From Oscillospiraceae bacterium (lineage in GTDB: Bacteria > Bacillota > Clostridia > Oscillospirales > Oscillospiraceae): DNA of 8,065 nt. Positions 6,179 to 8,065 of the stretch are shown in pieces. Made by a program: the position numbers and the translations under genes. The stretch covers positions 1 to 8,065 of the forward strand of contig JAHHRR010000064.1 of assembly GCA_020025655.1 (NCBI GenBank). The letters are read 5' to 3'. The first letter of the stretch is position 1, and each line of letters opens with the position of its first letter. The notes below the pieces were generated by a model. It saw only the letters and a program-made list of their open reading frames with translations, was not told the origin of the DNA and did not search any database.

Positions 6179-6184
6179 TTCTGT

Positions 6185-6213
6185 ATTATAGCAGAGTCAA
6201 CTGTGTATGTCAT
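6185..6213 (-). promoter_or_regulatory. Promoter of the structured RNA, extended -10
   Basis: On the minus strand ATGACA (6213-6208), a 17-bp spacer ending in TGC, and TATAAT (6190-6185) give 11 of 12 consensus positions plus an extended -10. This strength fits an abundant RNA. Confidence 0.8.
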
Positions 6214-6235
6214 GACGAAAAATTTAATAATTTGA

Positions 6236-6283
6236 GAATAAACTATGAACTTAACGCATAATTTAGGATAAATAATGAACTAA
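6236..6283. repeat. Imperfect 18-bp direct repeats upstream of the RNA promoter
   Basis: The 18-bp stretches at 6236-6253 and 6266-6283 share about 14 positions (core ATAAA..ATGAACT..A) at a spacing of exactly 30 bp, close to three helical turns. They lie roughly 60-105 bp upstream of the minus-strand RNA start. They could bind a regulator or act as an AT-rich upstream element. Confidence 0.35.
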
Positions 6284-6462
6284 TTATGAATGTTCTGCAA
6301 TTTTAGAGGACTATAAGAAGTAGAAAGGAGAGCGGGAAACGAAGTCCTCATAGCCTGATTTGAAAACTGCTCGTCGTCACGGTATGCTGCTATTTTGGCG
6401 CTGCCGTTATATTGCAGCACCATGTTTGGAAGCTTTTCGGTTAAATCACTTTCCTTTTGCAT
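6280..6462 (-). CDS. Doubtful 60-aa ORF or second small transcript
   Basis: The frame from ATG 6462 encodes 60 residues with no recognised domain, no clear membrane segment or signal peptide, and a weak RBS (AAGG six bases upstream). What lifts it above chance is a good minus-strand promoter at 6500-6472 whose expected start near 6465 would place the ATG within a few bases of the 5' end, a leaderless arrangement. The transcript could equally be a small RNA: the strand contains a 7-bp inverted repeat (6306-6312 with 6343-6349) with a 30-nt loop. No good terminator was seen before 6213. Product and function are unknown. Confidence 0.25.
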   Translation of the reverse strand: MQKESDLTEKLPNMVLQYNGSAKIAAYRDDEQFSNQAMRTSFPALLSTSYSPLKLQNIHN

Positions 6463-6471
6463 AGTGGCCTT

Positions 6472-6500
6472 ACTATAACATTAGCATTTACGCCTGTCAT
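6472..6500 (-). promoter_or_regulatory. Second minus-strand promoter, same style as the RNA promoter
   Basis: ATGACA (6500-6495), a 17-bp spacer ending in TGT, and TATAGT (6477-6472) on the minus strand give 10 of 12 consensus positions with an extended -10. The -35 box, spacer length and TGN element are the same as in the promoter at 6213-6185. Confidence 0.55.
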
Positions 6501-6549
6501 AAACTTTGACCCAGCGGTTTTTTATCAGGCTCAACGGTATTAGAAAACA

Positions 6550-6564
6550 TTACATCCACTGTAA
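6550..6564 (+). promoter_or_regulatory. TTACA-N5-TGTAA dyad, candidate response-regulator site
   Basis: A perfect 5-bp inverted repeat, TTACA and TGTAA around 5 bases, is centred about 44 bp upstream of the expected transcription start of the ABC genes, on the edge of the missing -35 box. BceR-type response regulators are known to bind inverted repeats of this kind (TNACA/TGTAA, usually with a spacer of about 4). The role here is inferred from sequence and position; no response regulator gene is in the window. Confidence 0.5.
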
Positions 6565-6585
6565 GTATCATTTCTGCGGGGCCTG

Positions 6586-6594
6586 TGCTATCAT
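6586..6594 (+). promoter_or_regulatory. Extended -10 of the ABC transporter promoter
   Basis: TGC-TATCAT forms an extended -10, but there is no -35 match 16-18 bp upstream, as expected for an activator-dependent promoter. Transcription would start near 6601, about 22 bp before the ATG. Confidence 0.5.
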
Positions 6595-6609
6595 TTAAAC
6601 ATAAAATAC

Positions 6610-6615
6610 AGGAGG
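6610..6615 (+). promoter_or_regulatory. Consensus RBS of the ABC ATPase gene
   Basis: AGGAGG, extended to AGGAGGT, lies 7 bases before ATG 6623 and fixes the start. Confidence 0.9.
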
Positions 6616-6622
6616 TAATTAA

Positions 6623-7390
6623 ATGGAACCTATTTTAAATATAGAAAATTTAAGCAAGACTTACGGAAATGCACCCAGCCAGACAAAAGCCCTTAACGGC
6701 ATTACTTTTCAGGTTATGCCCGGTGAATTTCTGGGTATTATGGGCAGCAGCGGCTCCGGAAAGTCTACACTGCTCAACTGCATTGCAACTGTCATTAAAT
6801 CCAGCGGCGGAAGCATTGTAATGGACGGCGAAAATCTGAACTCTCTTTCCGGAAAGGCTCTGGCTGAATACAGGGGCAGAAAAATCGGCTACCTGTTCCA
6901 GAATTTTGAACTGCTGGACAATCTCACCGGCAGGGAAAATATTCTGCTGCCGACCTCTCTCCACACGGTTCCCGAAAAAGAGAGTCAGCAGCGTCTGAGC
7001 CAGCTGGCAGAATATCTGGAAATTACGGATGTGCTTGATAAATTCCCGCCCCAGATGTCCGGCGGACAGCGGCAGCGGGTTGCAGCTGCAAGGGCGATGA
7101 TCCTGCAGCCGAAAATGATTCTTGCGGACGAACCCACAGGTGCTCTGGATTCCAAAAACGCAAAGAATATTATGGAAAAGCTTTCCGGCCTTAACCGTGA
7201 CGAACAGGCAACCATTTTAATGGTGACCCACGACTGTAATGCTGCAAGCTTCTGCAAGAGAATACTGTTCATTCAGGACGGTGTAATATTCCATGAGCTT
7301 CGCCGAGGCGATGAAACTCAGCGGGACTTTTACGAACGTATTTTGAAGGTTATGGCGCAGCTGGGAGGAGGAAGCTCCAATGTTCTCTGA
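6623..7390 (+). CDS. Bce-type antimicrobial peptide ABC transporter, ATP-binding protein
   Basis: This complete 255-aa ABC ATPase has all motifs in order: Walker A GSSGSGKST (41-49), Q-loop Q93 in YLFQNFELLDNLTGRENILLP, signature SGGQRQR (146-152), Walker B MILADE (165-170) followed by PTGALD, and switch histidine H203 in ILMVTHD. The sequence and the partner gene place it in the MacB/LolD/BceA branch, whose BceA-like members power detoxification of peptides such as bacitracin, nisin or other lipid II cycle inhibitors, in complex with a ten-helix permease and usually a BceS-type sensor kinase at the membrane. The C-terminal tail after about 225 is ordinary for the group. The last 11 bases overlap the permease start, so translation is coupled. 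A dyad and an extended -10 upstream suggest response-regulator control. The substrate is not known, and the two-component system is not in the window. Confidence 0.9.
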   Translation: MEPILNIENLSKTYGNAPSQTKALNGITFQVMPGEFLGIMGSSGSGKSTLLNCIATVIKSSGGSIVMDGENLNSLSGKALAEYRGRKIGYLFQNFELLDNLTGRENILLPTSLHTVPEKESQQRLSQLAEYLEITDVLDKFPPQMSGGQRQRVAAARAMILQPKMILADEPTGALDSKNAKNIMEKLSGLNRDEQATILMVTHDCNAASFCKRILFIQDGVIFHELRRGDETQRDFYERILKVMAQLGGGSSNVL

Positions 7391-8065
7391 TTTAATTCTC
7401 AGAAATAGCAGGCGCAGCCGGAAGGAAAACGGACTGTTTTTCAGTTCTCTGGTAATTTCTATTGTAGCTTTTTATATTATCCTTTCCATAGCAAATCAGG
7501 ATGTAATGGTTTTTCTGAGAAGAATGGAAAGTGATGCGGTGGATAAACTGCTGCTTTTAATTCCTGTTTTCTATGTGATGACACTGGTAATCCTGTTTTT
7601 CCTGATTTATTTTGCCTGCAAATATCAGCTCCAGCGGCGCAGACATGAGTTCGGCGTATATCTGATGCTGGGTATGCGCAGAAGCAGACTCTTTTCAATG
7701 CTGCTTGCTGAGGATTTGGTGAGCAGCCTGCTTGCACTTGCAATCGGACTGCCGGTTGCGGTTCTGCTGTCTGAAATCATCAGCCTTGTCACTGCAAAGC
7801 TGGTCGGAATGGGAATTATAGGCCATAAGTTTACGCTGTCCGTTCCGGCGCTGGTGTTTACTGTTGCAGGTTTTCTTATAATAAAGTTTGCGGCTTTTAT
7901 GATTTTGAGCTGGAAAATCAGCCGTCAGGAGATAGGCTCACTGCTTGCCGATACTCCTGAGGGAGTAATAAAACAAAAGCCCACATTTGTTTACGCCATT
8001 TCCGGTGTATGCGGAATAATCATGCTTGCAGCGGCGTATTACATGGCAATTTCCGGCAGGGCATG
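7380..8065 (+). CDS. FtsX-like (BceB-type) ABC transporter permease, N-terminal part
   Basis: An open frame begins at ATG 7380, overlaps the ATPase gene by 11 bases and runs 228 codons to the right edge without a stop. Its RBS, GGAGGAGG around 7364-7371, sits inside the ATPase coding end. The N-terminus MFSDLILRNSRRSRKENGLFFSS is typical of clostridial BceB-like permeases. Predicted membrane segments lie at about 20-38, 57-80, 110-138, 158-178 and 206-224, with a basic cytoplasmic stretch, QLQRRRHEFGVYLMLGMRR, at about 83-101, which is the FtsX coupling region facing the ATPase. Full-length BceB proteins have ten segments and a large extracellular domain between 7 and 8; that part is beyond the window. 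It pairs with the upstream ATPase to form the transporter and, in characterised systems, the peptide-sensing unit. Confidence 0.87.
   Translation, partial: MFSDLILRNSRRSRKENGLFFSSLVISIVAFYIILSIANQDVMVFLRRMESDAVDKLLLLIPVFYVMTLVILFFLIYFACKYQLQRRRHEFGVYLMLGMRRSRLFSMLLAEDLVSSLLALAIGLPVAVLLSEIISLVTAKLVGMGIIGHKFTLSVPALVFTVAGFLIIKFAAFMILSWKISRQEIGSLLADTPEGVIKQKPTFVYAISGVCGIIMLAAAYYMAISGRA

Larger units (their letters stand above)
5877..6622. other. Gap between the XRE and ABC genes, no clear protein gene
   Basis: About 750 bases contain no clear protein-coding gene on the plus strand. The left half is occupied by the minus-strand structured RNA and its promoter. The middle (6214-6300) is AT-rich with imperfect direct repeats. 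Positions 6301-6471 hold the doubtful 60-aa frame, a 7-bp inverted repeat and an SD-like AAAGGAGAG (6324-6332) with no start codon after it. Positions 6501-6622 hold the control region of the ABC genes. Confidence 0.6.

Noticed and set aside
6280..6462. Resemblance of KIAAYRDDEQFSNQ to the N-terminus of large serine recombinases
   Set aside because: The catalytic serine block (AAYCRVS) is missing, the match is a few residues, and no other recombinase or attachment-site signal is nearby.

Overview
The window looks like a chromosomal segment of an anaerobic, low-to-mid GC Gram-positive bacterium, most likely a gut Clostridia (Oscillospiraceae or Lachnospiraceae type). The grounds are purine-rich Shine-Dalgarno sites, intrinsic terminators, sigma-A-like promoters with extended -10 elements, a clostridial enoate-reductase-type flavoprotein, membrane-anchored XRE regulators and a Bce-type peptide ABC transporter. 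This assignment is inferred from gene content; there is no rRNA or marker gene here. No tRNA, CRISPR array, insertion sequence or origin was seen.

Layout. (1) Positions 2-610 hold the 3' end of an FAD/NADH oxidoreductase of the enoate reductase / 2,4-dienoyl-CoA reductase family, closed by a terminator at 670-712. (2) About 730 bp without a convincing gene follows; it contains a well-placed ribosome binding site with two tiny ORFs and alternative hairpins. (3) Positions 1341-3669 hold a YkvI-type membrane transporter homologue and a ketopantoate-reductase-family NAD(P)H dehydrogenase, probably one transcript. (4) Positions 3746-5876 hold two divergently transcribed membrane-anchored XRE regulators (242 and 333 aa). 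Promoters can be read for both, and the pair is bracketed by two terminators with nearly the same stem sequence. (5) Positions 5917-6178 (minus strand) hold an apparently non-coding, highly structured RNA of about 262 nt with its own consensus-like promoter and intrinsic terminator. (6) A second minus-strand promoter lies at 6472-6500, in front of a doubtful 60-aa ORF. (7) From 6623 a Bce-like ATPase and an overlapping FtsX-like permease run off the right edge, preceded by an extended -10 promoter and a TTACA/TGTAA dyad.

How the parts may work together. The left third looks metabolic: a flavin reductase, a transporter of unknown substrate and an NAD(P)H-dependent reductase. The right part looks like envelope-stress sensing and antimicrobial peptide defence: membrane-tethered regulators beside a BceAB-type transporter, with an unidentified regulatory RNA between them. 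That RNA is the most interesting item. It has promoter, dense helices, a duplicated 12-nt segment whose two copies can compete for the same partner, and a terminator, and I cannot assign it to a known family with confidence.
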